Below are positions 17,146 through 27,278 of a stretch of DNA of 64,000 nt, piece by piece. Where the stretch lies: assembly GCF_016909075.1 (NCBI RefSeq), contig NZ_JAFBFC010000001.1, positions 744,001 to 808,000 of the forward strand, given 5' to 3'. The DNA is from Priestia iocasae (GTDB lineage: Bacteria > Bacillota > Bacilli > Bacillales > Bacillaceae_H). The notes beneath the pieces were generated by a model. That model did not search any database and was not told where the DNA came from. It worked only from the letters and a program-made list of their open reading frames with translations. Position 1 is the first letter of the stretch, and every line of letters begins with the position of its first letter. The translations under genes and the position numbers were made by a program.

Positions 17146-18390
17146 ATGAACGCAGAAATTATAGGAGTTGGCTCTGAACTACTTCTAGGACAAATTGCTA
17201 ACACAAACGCACAATATTTATCCAAACAACTTGCTGAGATAGGGATCAATGTCTACTATCACACGGTAGTAGGAGATAATGCCAACCGATTAAAAGACGC
17301 GATTCATACAGCTCAAAAACGTGCGAATTTAATTATCTTCACTGGTGGGCTTGGTCCAACAAAAGATGACTTAACAAAAGAAGCCATTTCTCAATTGTTA
17401 GGTAAACCACTTGTAACGGACGAAGAAGCTCTACAAAGTATCGAGTTATATTTTAAAAAAGTAAAAAGAGTTATGACACCTAACAATAAGAAACAAGCAT
17501 TAGTGATGGAAGGCTCTACAATTTTACGCAATGATTATGGAATGGCACCCGGTATGGCTATAAAAGTAGAGGAAATTGAGTACATGTTATTTCCAGGGCC
17601 TCCAAAAGAGCTTTATCCAATGTATGAGAATTATGCTAAAGAGTATCTGTTAAACAAGCTTGAGGTGAAAGAGCGAATTGAATCTCGAGTGCTTCGTTTT
17701 TTTGGTATTGGTGAATCGCAATTAGAGACAGAGATTGAAGACCTATTAGAAAACCAAACCAATCCTACGATTGCACCGCTTGCTGGAGATGGAGAAGTCA
17801 CATTAAGATTAACGGCAAAGCATGCTGATTCCAACATTGCTCAACAAATGATTGATGAAGTAGAGCAAGTAATACGGCAAAGGGTAGGACCTTACTTTTA
17901 TGGATATAATCAAACATCTCTTCAAGAAGAGTTAATGTCCGCTTTAATTAGTAAGGGAAAAACCATTGCATCAGCTGAAAGCTTAACCGGTGGACTATTT
18001 AGTGAGCGACTAACCTCACTATCAGGAGCAGGAGCCGTCCTAAAAGGAAGTATTGTTTGTTATCATAATGAAATAAAACAACATACGCTAGGCGTCTCAT
18101 CAGATACATTGCACAATTATGGAGCGGTCAGTACACAGTGTGCAAAAGAAATGGCTGAACAAATAAGAGTGAAATGTTCTTCAGACGTTGGAATAAGTTT
18201 TACGGGTGTGGCGGGACCTAAAGTGCAAGAAGGCAAAGAAGTCGGAACCGTCTTTGTTGGTATTTCTGTAGCAGGGAGAGAGACTACCGTTCATCATTTA
18301 CAATTAACAGGTAGCCGCCAAGCAATCAGACAACGAACCGTTCGTTATGGCTGTCATTACTTGTTAAAAGCATTAAACGAAGAGAATTAA
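17146..18390 (+). CDS. cinA: CinA family protein (competence/damage-inducible; nicotinamide-nucleotide amidase domain)
   Basis: A 414-residue protein with an N-terminal MoCF/CinA domain (residues ~1-170, [31 protein letters not shown]) and a C-terminal CinA domain (about 250-410, [23 protein letters not shown]). In characterised members the C-terminal part deamidates NMN and the N-terminal part hydrolyses ADP-ribose; B. subtilis cinA is competence-induced. It is directly upstream of recA, its classic position. The ribosome binding site is weak (GGGGAT). A hairpin terminator separates it from recA. Confidence 0.93.
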   Translation: MNAEIIGVGSELLLGQIANTNAQYLSKQLAEIGINVYYHTVVGDNANRLKDAIHTAQKRANLIIFTGGLGPTKDDLTKEAISQLLGKPLVTDEEALQSIELYFKKVKRVMTPNNKKQALVMEGSTILRNDYGMAPGMAIKVEEIEYMLFPGPPKELYPMYENYAKEYLLNKLEVKERIESRVLRFFGIGESQLETEIEDLLENQTNPTIAPLAGDGEVTLRLTAKHADSNIAQQMIDEVEQVIRQRVGPYFYGYNQTSLQEELMSALISKGKTIASAESLTGGLFSERLTSLSGAGAVLKGSIVCYHNEIKQHTLGVSSDTLHNYGAVSTQCAKEMAEQIRVKCSSDVGISFTGVAGPKVQEGKEVGTVFVGISVAGRETTVHHLQLTGSRQAIRQRTVRYGCHYLLKALNEEN

Positions 18391-18395
18391 AAAAT

Positions 18396-18444
18396 AGACC
18401 TCGTCATCTTAGTCCAGCAAAGGAGAGATAGACGAGGTTTTTTC
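18396..18444 (+). terminator. Terminator after cinA
   Basis: ACCTCGTC and GACGAGGT enclose a loop of about 25 nt and end in TTTTTT. Confidence 0.8.
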
Positions 18445-18507
18445 ATACTAGCAAAAACCTTTAAGTATCGACTCACGAGATTTTCAAGAAGTTAGAAGTA
18501 AAAAAAT

Positions 18508-18521
18508 CGAACATTTATTCG
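18508..18521. promoter_or_regulatory. LexA (SOS) box of recA
   Basis: CGAAC-ATTT-ATTCG differs from the Gram-positive SOS consensus CGAAC-N4-GTTCG at one position. It ends 8 bp before the -35 element of recA. Confidence 0.82.
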
Positions 18522-18529
18522 TTTTTTGC

Positions 18530-18558
18530 TTGGCAAACGATCAAAAAACTAGTATAGT
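18530..18558 (+). promoter_or_regulatory. Sigma-A promoter of recA
   Basis: TTGGCA at 18530-18535 and TATAGT at 18553-18558 are separated by 17 nt. The LexA box is immediately upstream, so recA should be damage-induced. Confidence 0.8.
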
Positions 18559-18642
18559 ATTAGATAGAAAGTTGCTAATGAAATTTAATTTTTTGTCTTT
18601 AAATTTATATACATTTTTCTTTAATATAGAGGAGGAAATTAA

Positions 18643-19665
18643 GTGAACGATCGTCAAGCAGCCCTTGATATGGCTCTAAAACAAATCGAAAAACAATTTG
18701 GTAAAGGCTCTATTATGAAGCTTGGAGAGCAAACAGAACGAAAAATCTCAACAGTGCCTAGTGGGTCATTAGCTCTTGATATTGCATTAGGAGTAGGTGG
18801 GTATCCTCGTGGACGTATAATTGAAACATACGGACCAGAAAGCTCAGGTAAAACAACTGTTGCTCTTCATGCAATTGCAGAGGTACAAGCACAAGGTGGT
18901 CAAGCTGCATTTATTGATGCTGAACATGCATTAGATCCTGTTTATGCTCAAAAGCTAGGAGTAAACATTGATGAGTTACTTCTTTCTCAACCGGATACTG
19001 GAGAGCAAGCATTAGAGATTGCAGAAGCATTAGTTCGTAGTGGAGCAGTTGATATTTTAGTTATTGACTCTGTAGCAGCATTAGTTCCGAAAGCGGAAAT
19101 TGAAGGTGAGATGGGTGACTCTCACGTAGGTTTACAAGCTCGTCTTATGTCACAAGCACTTCGTAAACTGTCAGGTGCAATTAATAAATCAAAAACAATC
19201 GCCATCTTTATTAACCAAATTCGTGAAAAAGTTGGAGTTATGTTTGGGAACCCTGAAACGACTCCTGGTGGGCGTGCATTAAAGTTCTATTCTTCTGTTC
19301 GTTTAGAAGTACGTCGTGCGGAACAGTTAAAGCAAGGCAATGATATCGTAGGTAATAAAACAAAAATTAAAGTAGTAAAAAACAAAGTAGCACCTCCATT
19401 CCGCGCTGCTGAAGTAGATATTATGTACGGAGAAGGTATCTCAAAAGAAGGAGAAATTCTAGACATTGCTTCTGAATTAGATATCGTTCAAAAAAGTGGT
19501 GCTTGGTATTCTTATAACGAAGAACGCCTAGGTCAAGGTCGTGAAAATGCAAAGCAATTTTTAAAAGAAAACACTGAAATTCGTCAAGAAATTGCAGAGC
19601 AAATTCGTCAGCATTATGGGTTAGATGACTTGGCAGCTGTAACAGAAGACCAAGACGAACTTTAA
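18643..19665 (+). CDS. recA: Recombinase RecA
   Basis: The strand-exchange ATPase that also triggers LexA self-cleavage. Its 340 residues include Walker [10 protein letters not shown] at 64-72, the second ATPase motif [13 protein letters not shown] and the DNA-binding loop L2 region ([16 protein letters not shown]). The acidic C-terminal tail ends in EDQDEL. The start is GTG preceded by AGAGGAGG. It is transcribed alone from an SOS promoter and ends at a strong hairpin. Confidence 0.99.
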   Translation: MNDRQAALDMALKQIEKQFGKGSIMKLGEQTERKISTVPSGSLALDIALGVGGYPRGRIIETYGPESSGKTTVALHAIAEVQAQGGQAAFIDAEHALDPVYAQKLGVNIDELLLSQPDTGEQALEIAEALVRSGAVDILVIDSVAALVPKAEIEGEMGDSHVGLQARLMSQALRKLSGAINKSKTIAIFINQIREKVGVMFGNPETTPGGRALKFYSSVRLEVRRAEQLKQGNDIVGNKTKIKVVKNKVAPPFRAAEVDIMYGEGISKEGEILDIASELDIVQKSGAWYSYNEERLGQGRENAKQFLKENTEIRQEIAEQIRQHYGLDDLAAVTEDQDEL

Positions 19666-19689
19666 TAAGTTTAACAAAAAACTTTGATG

Positions 19690-19724
19690 AAAAGTTCCTA
19701 CTATTTACGTAGGAACTTTTTTTG
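19690..19724 (+). terminator. Terminator after recA
   Basis: AAAGTTCCTAC and GTAGGAACTTT with a 7-nt loop and a long T-run. Confidence 0.92.
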
Positions 19725-19996
19725 TAAGACTCAAGTCATAGCAATTGTCAATTTAGTAAGCTGATAACAGGGAGATAGTCTAAAAAGAGGGTTCTACGTA
19801 AAGGTATAAAACGTCGACAAACACGTTGAATTTATTTGTGTAAGGGTGTACCATCAACAGAAATGGGCAAGACTGCTTAACAGAATGTTTGGCTAAAAAA
19901 GCTATAAAAAATGAAGATGTTAAAAAGATGAGGCTGCTTTTTTTATAGACAAGTGGATGAAACTAACATTTTTCATGCTTTGGCGTGTAGACAGGC
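19725..19996. other. Non-coding gap between recA and rny
   Basis: About 270 bp before the rny promoter contain no ORF with a ribosome binding site. In B. subtilis 168 pbpX occupies this place; no pbpX remnant could be recognised. A TTTTTTTAT tract near 19945 lacks a convincing hairpin. Confidence 0.55.
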
Positions 19997-20025
19997 TTGA
20001 CAATAAAAAATACCACCTTTACAAT
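19997..20025 (+). promoter_or_regulatory. Sigma-A promoter of rny
   Basis: TTGACA at 19997-20002, a 17-nt spacer and TACAAT at 20020-20025 make a near-consensus promoter. The 5' leader before rny would be about 130 nt. Confidence 0.8.
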
Positions 20026-20164
20026 TAGAATGTATATTTTCCCTTTTTCAAACATTTTTAACGCCTTTAAAAGCCTTTGTATGTATATTGAACTATTTAA
20101 CACAATGTACATGCCGACATGAAAATTGATTACTTACAAACTTATAGCAAGGGGAGGTGAAATG

Positions 20165-21724
20165 ATGAACACGATCTCAATCATCTCCGCTTTGCTTGGC
20201 CTAATCGTCGGTGCAGTTGTTGGCTTTTTTGTTCGTAAATCGATAGCAGAAGCTAAAATAGCAGGAGCTAAAACGGTTGCGGATCAGATTGTTGATGAAG
20301 CGAATCGTGAAGCGGATGCATTGAAAAAAGAAGCCTTATTAGAAGCGAAGGATGAAATTCATAAACTTCGTACAGAGGCTGAACAAGAAATTCGTGATCG
20401 TCGAGTGGAGTTACAAAAACAAGAAAACCGATTAATGCAAAAAGAAGAGAATCTTGATCGAAAAGACGAATCGTTAGATAAACGTGAATCGTTATTGGAG
20501 AAGAAAGAAGATTCGCTTACTTCTAGACAACAGCATATTGAAGAGATGGAAAGCAAAGTGGAAGAAATGGTACGAACTCAGCAAACAGAGCTAGAGCGTA
20601 TTTCAGGTTTAACACGTGAAGATGCAAAAGCAATCATTCTTGACAAAATGGACAATGAACTTTCTCATGATGTCGCAGTAATGATTAAAGAGGCTGAATA
20701 TCGTGCGAAAGAAGAGGCAGATAAAAAAGCGAAAGAAATCCTTTCACTTGCCATTCAACGTTGTGCTGCAGATCACGTAGCAGAAACTACAGTTTCTGTA
20801 GTGAATTTGCCAAATGACGAAATGAAAGGTCGTATTATCGGTCGTGAAGGTCGAAACATCCGTACATTAGAAACGTTAACAGGTATTGATTTAATTATTG
20901 ATGATACTCCAGAAGCAGTAATCTTATCAGGCTTCGACCCTATCCGACGCGAAACGGCAAGAATTGCACTTGATAAGCTTGTGCAAGATGGACGTATTCA
21001 TCCAGCTCGTATTGAAGAAATGGTTGAAAAGTCTCGTCGTGAAGTAGATGAGTATATTAGAGAAGTTGGTGAACAAACTACATTCGAAGTTGGTGTTCAT
21101 GGTTTACATCCAGATCTTATGAAGATTTTAGGACGTTTAAAATTTAGAACAAGTTACGGACAGAATGTGTTGAAACACTCAATGGAAGTTGCTCATTTAG
21201 CAGGTTTAATGGCGGCTGAGTTAGGTGAAGATGAAACGTTAGCGAAACGTGCAGGGTTATTGCATGATATTGGTAAAGCAATCGATCATGAAGTAGAAGG
21301 AAGTCACGTTGAAATTGGAGTTGAATTAGCAACAAAATATAAAGAACATCCAGTTGTCATCAACGCAATTGCTTCTCACCATGGTGATACAGAACCAACA
21401 TCCATTATTGCTGTTCTTGTTGCAGCTGCTGATGCATTATCAGCTGCAAGACCAGGCGCACGCAGTGAAACATTAGAAAACTATATTCGTCGTCTTGAAA
21501 AGCTTGAAGAGATTTCTGAGTCTTATGAAGGCGTAGAAAAATCATTTGCAATTCAAGCAGGTCGTGAGGTTCGTATAATGGTTAAACCAGATACGATTGA
21601 CGATTTAGAAGCACATCGATTAGCTCGTGATATTCGAAAACGTATTGAAGAAGAACTGGATTATCCAGGGCATATTAAAGTAACGGTTATTCGTGAAACA
21701 CGAGCAGTCGAGTACGCAAAATAA
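20165..21724 (+). CDS. rny: Ribonuclease Y
   Basis: A membrane-anchored endoribonuclease that starts bulk mRNA turnover. The 519 residues have an N-terminal membrane helix ([18 protein letters not shown]), a long coiled coil (about 30-190, rich in Glu/Lys/Arg), a KH RNA-binding domain (about 205-270, [17 protein letters not shown]) and an HD domain with the metal pair H367-D368 in [10 protein letters not shown]. The frame is open from 20126; GGGGAGGTGA best fits the ATG at 20165, with one at 20162 as alternative. RicA, encoded further downstream, is a known partner in the Y-complex. Confidence 0.97.
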   Translation: MNTISIISALLGLIVGAVVGFFVRKSIAEAKIAGAKTVADQIVDEANREADALKKEALLEAKDEIHKLRTEAEQEIRDRRVELQKQENRLMQKEENLDRKDESLDKRESLLEKKEDSLTSRQQHIEEMESKVEEMVRTQQTELERISGLTREDAKAIILDKMDNELSHDVAVMIKEAEYRAKEEADKKAKEILSLAIQRCAADHVAETTVSVVNLPNDEMKGRIIGREGRNIRTLETLTGIDLIIDDTPEAVILSGFDPIRRETARIALDKLVQDGRIHPARIEEMVEKSRREVDEYIREVGEQTTFEVGVHGLHPDLMKILGRLKFRTSYGQNVLKHSMEVAHLAGLMAAELGEDETLAKRAGLLHDIGKAIDHEVEGSHVEIGVELATKYKEHPVVINAIASHHGDTEPTSIIAVLVAAADALSAARPGARSETLENYIRRLEKLEEISESYEGVEKSFAIQAGREVRIMVKPDTIDDLEAHRLARDIRKRIEEELDYPGHIKVTVIRETRAVEYAK

Positions 21725-21752
21725 AGTGGTATAATACCACTTTATTTTTTTT
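21723..21752 (+). terminator. Terminator after rny
   Basis: AAAGTGGTAT and ATACCACTTT form a tight hairpin followed by T-rich sequence. Confidence 0.85.
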
Positions 21753-21848
21753 ATGGTAAGATAAGAGAGTTGTCATGATTTTTTTGAGTTATTACGGCAA
21801 ATGATAATTATAAGAGGAATATACATAGAAGGGATTTTAGATTTTAAT

Positions 21849-22646
21849 ATGAGAATTTTATTTGTAGGAGATGTAGTAGGTGCTCCAGGACGAGATATGA
21901 TTCACTCATACTTGCCACGTTTAAAACGAAAATACTCTCCAGCAATTACAATTGTAAATGGTGAGAATGCAGCATCAGGAAAAGGAATTAATGAAAAGAT
22001 ATACCGAAGTTTTTTAGAGTCAGGAGCCAATGTGGTCACTTTAGGAAACCACGCTTGGGATAAAAAAGATATTTTTGACTTTATTGATGATGCGAAGAAT
22101 ATGATTCGACCAGCCAACTTTCCGGAAGGGACACCTGGTAAAGGACTAACATTCTTTTCTTATAATGGGCAAGAGATTGCGGTTATTAACTTACAAGGTC
22201 GAACATTTTTACCTCCTATTGATTGTCCATTTAAAAAAGCCGATGAGTTAATTGAACTAGCAAAAAAGCGAACATCGGTAATCTTTGTAGATTTTCACGC
22301 AGAAGCAACAAGTGAGAAGCAAGCAATGGGTTGGTACTTAGATGGACGAGTATCTGCAGTTGTTGGAACTCACACTCACGTTCAAACTGCTGATAATCGC
22401 ATTTTCCCAAAAGGTACAGCGTACATTTCCGATGTAGGAATGACAGGACCATACGATGGAATTTTAGGTGTTGAACGCGAGGTTGTTATTAAACGATTTT
22501 TAACATCGTTGCCTGTTCGATTTGATATTCCAACAGGTGGACGTACACAATTAAGCTCAGTCATCATTGATGTTGATGTCAAAACAGGGAAGGCTTCAAA
22601 GATTGAGCGACTGTTAATTAATGATGATCATCCTTTTTTTGAATAA
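21849..22646 (+). CDS. ymdB: Metallophosphoesterase YmdB
   Basis: A 265-residue calcineurin-like phosphoesterase; the B. subtilis protein acts on 2',3'-cyclic nucleotides and affects the biofilm/motility decision. The metal-site motifs are FVGDVVG at the N-terminus, NGENAA, GNHAWD and GTHTHVQTAD. The frame is open from 21801, but homologues begin with MRIL, matching the ATG at 21849; its ribosome binding site (AGAAGGGA) is rather far upstream. It follows rny, as in most Bacilli, with read-through past a terminator possible. Confidence 0.92.
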   Translation: MRILFVGDVVGAPGRDMIHSYLPRLKRKYSPAITIVNGENAASGKGINEKIYRSFLESGANVVTLGNHAWDKKDIFDFIDDAKNMIRPANFPEGTPGKGLTFFSYNGQEIAVINLQGRTFLPPIDCPFKKADELIELAKKRTSVIFVDFHAEATSEKQAMGWYLDGRVSAVVGTHTHVQTADNRIFPKGTAYISDVGMTGPYDGILGVEREVVIKRFLTSLPVRFDIPTGGRTQLSSVIIDVDVKTGKASKIERLLINDDHPFFE

Positions 22647-22656
22647 AAAGCAAGAG

Positions 22657-22694
22657 CCTAACGTCACCAATAGTTGTGATGTTAGGTTTTTTTA
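22657..22694 (+). terminator. Terminator after ymdB
   Basis: CCTAACGTCAC and GTGATGTTAGG (one G-T pair) are followed by seven T. Confidence 0.87.
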
Positions 22695-22772
22695 TTTGAA
22701 ATTTTTTAAAACAGGGTATACGCTAAAAAGACTAATTTATTTAAATTTTTTGAAAAATTAGGTAAAACAAGC

Positions 22773-22800
22773 AGGAATACGTTTTAAGTATCGTGAATAT
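22773..22800 (+). promoter_or_regulatory. Candidate sigma-H promoter of spoVS
   Basis: AGGAATA at 22773-22779 and GTGAATAT at 22793-22800, with the correct spacing, resemble the sigma-H consensus (AGGAwww, RnnGAAT). B. subtilis spoVS is sigma-H dependent, which supports the call. Confidence 0.6.
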
Positions 22801-22877
22801 AGTAACATTGAAATCATTTAAGTCATTGGTCTAATGATCTCTCAACATACATTGTAAAGAATAAGGAGGAGCTAGAT

Positions 22878-23138
22878 ATGGAAATATTAAAAGTTTCAGC
22901 AAAATCCAATCCAAATTCAGTTGCTGGTGCCCTTGCCGGAGTATTACGAGAAAGAGGAGCTGCCGAGATTCAAGCAATTGGAGCAGGTGCACTAAATCAA
23001 GCAGTGAAAGCAGTAGCGATCGCAAGGGGATTCGTTGCTCCAAGTGGTGTTGATTTAATCTGTATTCCAGCCTTTACTGACATTCAAATAGATGGAGAAG
23101 AACGTACAGCCATTAAGTTGATAGTAGAACCAAGATAA
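22878..23138 (+). CDS. spoVS: Stage V sporulation protein S
   Basis: An 86-residue Alba-like protein (MEILKVSAKSNPNSVAGALAG) needed for spore maturation and nearly invariant among Bacilli. TAAGGAGGAGC lies before the ATG. A sigma-H-type promoter is visible about 80 bp upstream and a terminator follows directly, so the gene is monocistronic. Confidence 0.98.
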   Translation: MEILKVSAKSNPNSVAGALAGVLRERGAAEIQAIGAGALNQAVKAVAIARGFVAPSGVDLICIPAFTDIQIDGEERTAIKLIVEPR

Positions 23139-23144
23139 ATAAAT

Positions 23145-23177
23145 TGACCTGTTGTCACAAGGCAGCAGGTCATTTTT
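23145..23177 (+). terminator. Terminator after spoVS
   Basis: TGACCTGTTG and CAGCAGGTCA (one G-T pair) are followed by TTTTTAT. Confidence 0.87.
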
Positions 23178-23209
23178 ATATTCCAACATGAAGAGAGGAG
23201 CATCGACTG

Positions 23210-24127
23210 TTGATGATCTTTGATGCACATTGTGATGTATTGATGAAAATATGGTTAAATAAATACATTTCCTTTCAACAAGACCCTTCATTGCATGTTA
23301 CATATAAAGAAATGGAGAGGGTAGGTGCAAAGATTCAGTTATTTGCGATCTATATTCCAGAAGGCGTTCCTGTTGAACAGCGATTTGATGTTGCTTTAGA
23401 AATGATTCAATTGTTTCATTTGTCTATCTTATCAATGCCAAACATGAAGTTTATACAATCAAGAAAAGATGTAAATCAGTTAAAAGAAAATGAAATAGGA
23501 GCCGTTTTAACACTAGAAGGGTGCGATGCAATCGGTCAAAGTATCGTACGTCTGCAAACGCTTATTCGTCTAGGTGTTCGATCTGTTGGTTTAACGTGGA
23601 ACTATGCTAATAACGTGGCCGATGGAATATTAGAAGAAAGAGGAGCGGGTTTGTCTACATTCGGTAAAGAAGTAGTAAGTGAGAATAATAAAGCTAATAT
23701 ATGGACGGATGTTTCTCATGTGTCGGTTCGAGGCTTTTGGGATGTGATGGAGCGAGCTGAGTACGTGATTGCCTCTCATTCAAATGCTTACAATCTTTGT
23801 GCACACCCTCGTAATTTACAGGACGATCAAATTAGCGCATTAATTAAGAAAAATGGCGTCATAGGTATCACGTTTGTGCCAGAATTTTTGAGTTCTACCG
23901 CAGATGCAACAATTCAAGATGTATTAAATCATCTTGAATATGTGTGTTCTCTCGGTGGAGAACATCATGTTGGATTTGGATCAGACTTTGATGGAATTGA
24001 TAAGACGGTAAAAGGATTACATTCTTATCGTAATTATGAACAACTAATCAATGAATTATATAAGCACTATTCATCTACTCAAGTACAAAACTTTCTCTAC
24101 TATAATTTCGTGAAAAGACTTTGCTAA
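23210..24127 (+). CDS. Membrane dipeptidase (peptidase family M19)
   Basis: A 305-residue renal-dipeptidase-type zinc enzyme that cleaves dipeptides. The metal ligands are in DAHCDVL (HxD) at the N-terminus, TLEGCDAIG (bridging Glu), SHSNAY and the closing GFGSDFDGID. The TTG at 23210 lies 9 nt after AGAGAGGAG; the ATG at 23213 is the alternative. There is no signal peptide, so it is probably cytosolic. It is not part of the B. subtilis 168 order here. A 7-bp hairpin (GAAAATG-TTG-CATTTTC, 24135-24151) follows, without a T-run. Confidence 0.88.
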   Translation: MMIFDAHCDVLMKIWLNKYISFQQDPSLHVTYKEMERVGAKIQLFAIYIPEGVPVEQRFDVALEMIQLFHLSILSMPNMKFIQSRKDVNQLKENEIGAVLTLEGCDAIGQSIVRLQTLIRLGVRSVGLTWNYANNVADGILEERGAGLSTFGKEVVSENNKANIWTDVSHVSVRGFWDVMERAEYVIASHSNAYNLCAHPRNLQDDQISALIKKNGVIGITFVPEFLSSTADATIQDVLNHLEYVCSLGGEHHVGFGSDFDGIDKTVKGLHSYRNYEQLINELYKHYSSTQVQNFLYYNFVKRLC

Positions 24128-24419
24128 CATACGAGAAAATGTTGCATTTTCAATATGATAAGACTAGAATGAAAGGCGAATTGTATGAATAGAAGTTGTG
24201 GCAGAGGAAAGTGTAAATAAGTGATGAGAAGGGATAATTCCATTTCAGTGAATAAAGATAAGTAAATTTTATTTCCGTTTTTCCGCGTTAAAAAGAATTC
24301 CTATACTTTTTATTGGATATATGTCTCTCATTCTAGTTATTTCGTTGAAAAAGTGCTACAATTTATAGTTATAAATATTATTTCAATACGATGTATTGTA
24401 AATTAAAGGGGTGTAATAC

Positions 24420-26159
24420 ATGACAAAACAACTTTCATGGAAAGTTGGTGGACAGCAAGGAGAAGGTATTGAAAGTACAGGTGAAATTTTCTCAACAGCT
24501 TTAAACCGTCTAGGCTATTATTTATATGGCTATCGCCACTTTTCATCTCGAATTAAAGGTGGACATACGAATAATAAAATTCGTGTAAGTACAACAGAAG
24601 TTCGTGCCGTTTCTGATGACTTGGATATTTTAGTAGCATTTGATCAAGAAACCATTGATCTTAATTTTCATGAGTTACGAGATGGTGGAGTTGTTATTGC
24701 GGATGCAAAATTCAATCCAACAATTCCAGAAAGTGATACAGTTACACTTTATTCTGTACCATTTACAGAAATTGCGACCGAGCTAGGTACATCATTAATG
24801 AAAAACATGGTAGCTGTAGGAGCATCAAGTGCAGTATTACATATGGATATTAGTGCTTTTCAAGAAGTGGTTCAAGAAATCTTTGGGCGAAAAGGACAGC
24901 AAGTTGTAGATAAAAACGTGGAAGCAATGAAGAAAGGCGCAGAGTATATTGCTGAACAGTTAGGTGAAGGGTTAGAAACGATGCACCTGGAACCAGCAGA
25001 TGGAAAAAAACGTATGTTTATGATTGGAAATGATGCAATTGCGTTAGGAGCTCTTGCCGGAGGAGCGCGCTTTATGCCTGCTTATCCAATTACCCCTGCG
25101 TCTGAAATTATGGAATACTTAATTAAAAAACTCCCTGAATTTGGAGGGACCGTTATCCAAACAGAAGATGAAATTGCAGCTTGTACAATGGCAATTGGTG
25201 CCAACTATGCAGGTGTACGTTCATTAACGGCTTCTGCAGGGCCTGGTTTATCACTCATGATGGAGTCAATTGGGTTAGCAGGTATTACTGAGCAGCCAGT
25301 TGTAATTGTGGATACACAACGTGGTGGTCCAAGTACGGGATTACCAACGAAACAAGAACAATCAGACTTAATGGCAATGATTTATGGGACACATGGTGAG
25401 ATTCCTAAAATTGTCATGGCACCAAGTACAGTAGAAGAAGCATTCTATGACACAATTGAGGCTTTTAATTTAGCAGAAGAGTATCAATGTCCAGTTATTT
25501 TACTAACAGATTTACAGCTATCACTTGGAAAACAAACGGTTGAACCACTAGATTATCATAAAGTCGATATTCGTCGCGGGAAGCTACAGGTAAATCCAGA
25601 TTTACCAGAGTTAGAAAACAAAGCTTATTATAAGCGCTACGAAGTAACAGCTGATGGAGTGTCACCACGTGTGATTCCAGGTACTAAAAATGGTATTCAT
25701 CATGTTACAGGAGTCGAGCATGATGAAACTGGTAAGCCATCAGAAGGTGCACAAAACCGTAATGACCAAATGGATAAGCGTCTACGTAAAATTGAAAACA
25801 TTCAATTCCCTACACCAGTTTATAAAAATGCGAAACATGATGAGGCTGATCTTTTACTTGTTGGGTTTAATTCAACTCGAGGTGTGATTGATGAAGCGAT
25901 GGCGCGCCTTGAAAAGGATGGATTAAAAGTAAACCATGCACATATTCGCCTGTTGCATCCGTTCCCAACAAATGAGTTATTGCCACTAGTAAAAGCAGCT
26001 AAAAAAGTAGTTGTTGTTGAAAATAATGCAACAGGGCAACTCGCAAATATTATGAAAATGAACGTAGGACATGCTGAAAAAATGACAAATGTACTTAAAT
26101 ATGATGGAAATCCATTCCTACCACATGAAGTTTATTCAAGAAGCAAGGAGTTGTTTTAA
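24420..26159 (+). CDS. korA: 2-oxoacid:ferredoxin oxidoreductase, alpha subunit (gamma-alpha fusion)
   Basis: Oxidatively decarboxylates a 2-oxoacid (2-oxoglutarate or pyruvate) to the acyl-CoA, reducing ferredoxin. The 579 residues comprise a gamma domain (about 1-185, GQQGEGIESTGEIFS) fused to the alpha pyrimidine-binding domain (about 190-400, YPITPASEIMEYL, GPGLSLMMESIG) and a C-terminal domain II. The ATG follows AAAGGGGTG. It adjoins the beta subunit gene with no gap. The substrate cannot be decided from sequence; KorAB-type two-subunit enzymes are usual in Bacillus. No ferredoxin-like delta subunit is encoded nearby. Confidence 0.9.
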   Translation: MTKQLSWKVGGQQGEGIESTGEIFSTALNRLGYYLYGYRHFSSRIKGGHTNNKIRVSTTEVRAVSDDLDILVAFDQETIDLNFHELRDGGVVIADAKFNPTIPESDTVTLYSVPFTEIATELGTSLMKNMVAVGASSAVLHMDISAFQEVVQEIFGRKGQQVVDKNVEAMKKGAEYIAEQLGEGLETMHLEPADGKKRMFMIGNDAIALGALAGGARFMPAYPITPASEIMEYLIKKLPEFGGTVIQTEDEIAACTMAIGANYAGVRSLTASAGPGLSLMMESIGLAGITEQPVVIVDTQRGGPSTGLPTKQEQSDLMAMIYGTHGEIPKIVMAPSTVEEAFYDTIEAFNLAEEYQCPVILLTDLQLSLGKQTVEPLDYHKVDIRRGKLQVNPDLPELENKAYYKRYEVTADGVSPRVIPGTKNGIHHVTGVEHDETGKPSEGAQNRNDQMDKRLRKIENIQFPTPVYKNAKHDEADLLLVGFNSTRGVIDEAMARLEKDGLKVNHAHIRLLHPFPTNELLPLVKAAKKVVVVENNATGQLANIMKMNVGHAEKMTNVLKYDGNPFLPHEVYSRSKELF

Positions 26160-27026
26160 ATGGCGACGTTCAAGGACTTTCGTAATAATGTAAAACCTAA
26201 CTGGTGCCCAGGTTGTGGAGATTTCTCTGTTCAAGCGGCAATCCAGCGTGCAGCAGCTAACATTGGTTTAGAGCCACATAATTTAGCTGTTGTATCAGGA
26301 ATTGGTTGTTCAGGTCGTATTTCAGGCTATATTAACTCTTACGGATTTCATGGTATTCATGGTCGAGCTCTTCCGATTGCTCAAGGTGTAAAAATGGCTA
26401 ACCGCGATTTGACCGTTATTGCTTCTGGTGGAGATGGAGACGGATTCGCAATTGGAATGGGTCATACAGTTCATGCTATTCGTCGAAACATTGATGTGAC
26501 GTATATTGTAATGGATAATCAAATTTACGGTTTAACAAAAGGGCAAACATCACCTCGAAGTGATGTAGGTTTTAAAACGAAAAGTACACCACAAGGTTCG
26601 ATTGAGTCTGCTTTGTCTGTTATGGAACTAGCGTTGACAGCAGGAGCAACGTTTGTGGCACAAAGCTTCTCAACAGACTTAAAAGAACTAACTAGCTTAA
26701 TTGAACAAGGGATTAATCATAAAGGTTTTTCATTAATTAATGTGTTTAGTCCTTGTGTCACATATAATAAAGTAAATACGTATGATTGGTTTAAAGAGAA
26801 TTTAACGAAACTCAGCACGATTGAAGACTATGATCCACATAATCGTGTTCAAGCCATGCAAACACTAATGGAACATAAAGGTCTTGTATCAGGTTTAATT
26901 TATCAAAATAAAGATCAAAAATCTTATCAAGAGCTTGTTCATGGCTACGGAGAAGATTCATTAGCGCATGCGGATCTTAATATAGATGAAGAGAAATTTA
27001 AAAAACTCGTATCAGAATTTATGTAA
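26160..27026 (+). CDS. korB: 2-oxoacid:ferredoxin oxidoreductase, beta subunit
   Basis: The thiamine-diphosphate and 4Fe-4S carrying subunit, 288 residues. NWCPGCGDF gives two of the cluster cysteines, with GIGCSGR and SPCVTYN supplying the others. The TPP motif is GGDGDGFAIGMGH with DNQIYGLTKGQTSPRS downstream. The ATG follows the korA stop codon directly, with AAGGAG inside the korA end. The two genes form a closed operon ending in a terminator. Confidence 0.92.
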   Translation: MATFKDFRNNVKPNWCPGCGDFSVQAAIQRAAANIGLEPHNLAVVSGIGCSGRISGYINSYGFHGIHGRALPIAQGVKMANRDLTVIASGGDGDGFAIGMGHTVHAIRRNIDVTYIVMDNQIYGLTKGQTSPRSDVGFKTKSTPQGSIESALSVMELALTAGATFVAQSFSTDLKELTSLIEQGINHKGFSLINVFSPCVTYNKVNTYDWFKENLTKLSTIEDYDPHNRVQAMQTLMEHKGLVSGLIYQNKDQKSYQELVHGYGEDSLAHADLNIDEEKFKKLVSEFM

Positions 27027-27046
27027 TGCTGAAATGAAAGCTTATG

Positions 27047-27094
27047 AGCTTTGTCAGAAGATGGGTAAAACCACTTTTGACAAAGCTTTTTTTA
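27047..27094 (+). terminator. Terminator after korB
   Basis: AGCTTTGTCA and TGACAAAGCT form a 10-bp stem with a long loop and a T-run. Confidence 0.83.
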
Positions 27095-27172
27095 TGGGAT
27101 TTTATTGAAAATATCTCGTTGTTATCAGCATAAAATTAAAAATAAAATAAAAATTTGCATTTTTTTATGAAC

Positions 27173-27186
27173 TGTAAACGTTTGTT
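27173..27186. promoter_or_regulatory. Candidate cre (CcpA site) upstream of tdh-kbl
   Basis: TGTAAACGTTTGTT agrees with the cre consensus TGWAANCGNTNWCA except at the end. A second partial match with a CG centre (AAAGCGGTTTCA, 27247-27258) lies 20 bp before the start codon. A TATAGT -10 lies at 27234-27239 between them. Catabolite control of threonine breakdown would make sense. Confidence 0.45.
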
Positions 27187-27278
27187 CTTTTTGGGTGGAC
27201 AGAGCTATTTACGATAAAGTAGTTAAATGCTAGTATAGTTTTATGTAAAGCGGTTTCAAAAAAAGGGGAGTGTTCGTT

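Noticed and set aside
24185-24220. 11-codon ORF with two Cys (MNRSCGRGKCK) before korA
   Set aside because: Only a fair ribosome binding site (AAAGGCG), too short to judge, and no context supporting a function.
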